From positions 951,001 through 1,015,000 of the forward strand of contig JACSYO010001998.1 of the NCBI GenBank assembly GCA_016806645.1: a DNA stretch of 64,000 nucleotides. Direction: 5' to 3'. The stretch is from Ophiodon elongatus. Taxonomy: Eukaryota; Chordata; Actinopteri; Perciformes; Hexagrammidae. The notes under the pieces are model-generated. The model had not been told where the DNA came from. It searched no databases and saw only the letters and a program-made list of their open reading frames with translations. Shown here in pieces: positions 62,414 to 64,000 of the stretch. The position numbers were made by a program, and so were the translations under genes. Each line of letters begins with the position of its first letter. Position 1 is the first letter of the stretch.

Positions 62414-63397
62414 CTGCACATAAGAGAGAGAAAAAAGAAACAGGAAATGTGAATGAGAAACCCGAGTGACGGAACCACTGGAGCTCTCTGTCTTTCTCTC
62501 AAAGTTCAGGTTGGCTTTATTGCATCGGCTAGTCAAATATGTTATTCCCAGAGCAGGATGTGCAAGCCCACAATGTTACGAGAGGGGAAAAAAATAAATG
62601 AAGCAATGGTAAAATATTGCTCCGTAGTATAGCATAAAAATATTAAAAACTCATTACGAAGATGCAAATTTTGATTCATCTCCAAAAGCAAGCCCACTAA
62701 AACAGGAGTGTTTGTTTTTCTTTCGCAGTATGTTTAGTCAAATCATGTGTTACGTGAAAACTGAAACAGGGACCCTGATGAAAGCACACGCAGGGCCTTA
62801 GAGGTTGCAGATGTGGACATGGAAAGGGCCTGTGGTGGGATCTGAAGGGAGACACCAACAGTGTTCCTGTCTGGGCTTTTTCAAAGGGAAACGCCCACTC
62901 AGTTAAAAGCAGTGCCAAAGTAAGGTAATCAGGTTATGAATAATGGAAACGCTAGCACTGAGTCAACGATAGCTGTGCGACGTTTGGAGATAACTTAACA
63001 GGGTTAGTACTTATTTTTATTTTTTTTACTTTGGTTGTATGTAGGCTATACTCCCGGGTCCTACGGGGTAAAACGACAGATTTGGTCAATCTTGTGGTCT
63101 AAAGAGAGCAAAATCACGGCTTCGGTTCCCCACCAGAAAAGGTTTTCTGACGGCAAGGTAAAGCGGCCGTGGACGGGAGCAGCAGAAAGCCGCGTTGTAG
63201 CAAGGAAACGTGGAGAAAAGGGCCACTAGTGCGCCAGCAGGACCAACACAGAGTGGGCCACACCGGGCTCTGTCAGGAGGGGGCGAAAGGTCAACTTGGA
63301 GGAGCGGCACCCGAGTGGTCAGGGGACTAATGATGCTGTCAGGCTAACTCGAGGGCGTGTCCTCTCCGCCTGGGGAAGGACGAGTGTAGTGAGGAAA

Positions 63398-63428
<31 letters not shown>

Positions 63429-64000
63429 GGGGGAGGGGGGATGCTTTCCATCTCCCTGATGACTGTGGTCGGTTGGCTGCAGCATCAGACAGGAGCTTAG
63501 TTTCAAACGCTTTCCTGTTTGATGTTTCTATTGTGTTTATACCATAGGTCAAATAGATTTTAGTAATTTGCGAGCGGAGCGGCGGCGGCCGGGAGCTCGC
63601 CAGCGGGGCACGCTCACGTGCACTGACATGCACTAAAGGCATTACTCCACTATAGCTTTACACAGCAAATAGTTATTTGCTGCTATATTAATGTTCAGAA
63701 TGTTAAATACGGCTCCTTCAATGCTCCGAATCACGGATGGAGAACCTTTGAGTGAACGCTATATTTAGAATATTTTCACCGTTTTACCTTGCTGCCAGAC
63801 AGCCCTTTACGTGGTGGGAAAATCTTTTTAGAGGGGCTTGGGAAAACAGCCTTTTTACGCTAAAACATACATACTTCGACCAAAATTTGAATGTTTAGAT
63901 TTGAATACATAAGGAACCCCACTGGGAATCTACAGACTAATATACAAAAACCTCAAAGAAAGAGAACTAAAACTAACGAACCCTCCCTTTATTGGTATTT
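62414..64000. other. Intron of the SNAP-like gene
   Basis: No further SNARE exon was recognised. 63040-63300 (plus) and 63730-63850 (minus) are copies of the repeat family also seen at 52880-53100. CpG-rich DNA occurs at 63560-63620. Confidence 0.45.
63401..63429. repeat. (GT)n microsatellite
   Basis: About 14 GT units followed by a G run. Confidence 0.95.

Overview
The window is nuclear DNA of a ray-finned (teleost) fish. The signs are spliced vertebrate-type genes with GT-AG introns, several LINE families and a tRNA-derived SINE that look like those of fish genomes, a tyrosine-recombinase (DIRS-like) retroelement fragment, long CA and GA microsatellites, and a CpG-rich promoter-like stretch. 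Coding exons fill only a small part; most of the sequence is intron, intergenic DNA and transposon debris.

Region 1 (about 3.0-45.1 kb, minus strand) is a tandem array of related immune-type receptor genes. Each has a signal-peptide exon, a short linker exon, a string of single-exon scavenger receptor cysteine-rich (SRCR) domains, one Ig-like exon, one transmembrane exon and a cytoplasmic-tail exon. All extracellular exons are phase 1-1. The SRCR domains alternate between a 6-cysteine type (called alpha here) and an 8-cysteine type (beta). Gene A (14314 down to 3054) assembles into an open 736-residue protein with five SRCR domains (alpha-beta-alpha-beta-alpha). Gene B (41495 down to about 29574) has seven (alpha-beta-alpha-beta-alpha-beta-alpha). 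Between them, module A' (23251 down to 19564) repeats the last three SRCR exons plus the Ig, TM and tail exons of gene B almost base for base, but has no signal exon. A remnant of a further copy (gene C, 44204-44302) lies upstream of gene B.

The array is broken up by mobile elements: an L2/CR1-like LINE (5.6-7.1 kb), a second L2-like LINE with an esterase-like ORF1 (15.6-17.8 kb), three fragments of one endonuclease-RT LINE (17.9-18.7, 23.9-27.1, 35.4-37.2 kb), a tRNA-derived SINE present in three copies of the unit, a DIRS-like recombinase fragment in the Ig-TM intron of each unit, an endogenous-retrovirus env remnant, a hAT-like fragment and an L1-like RT fragment (40.2-41.3 kb).

Region 2 (45-50.7 kb) holds an L2-like LINE 3' half and unassigned DNA. 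Region 3 (50.7-56.5 kb, minus strand) is a complete six-exon gene for a 490-residue Myb/SANT-like DNA-binding nuclear protein, with a CpG-rich stretch at 60.2-60.9 kb as its most likely promoter. Region 4 has the last coding exon (62348-62413, minus) of a gene resembling the SNAP-25/SNAP-23 SNARE family; the rest of that gene lies beyond the right edge.

The most interesting signals are the alternating alpha/beta SRCR architecture with uniform beta and diverged alpha domains, the nearly identical 4.6-kb duplication (recent duplication, gene conversion or false assembly duplication), small splice and frame lesions in the duplicated module, and two unexplained long hairpins (10767-10884 and 50073-50143).
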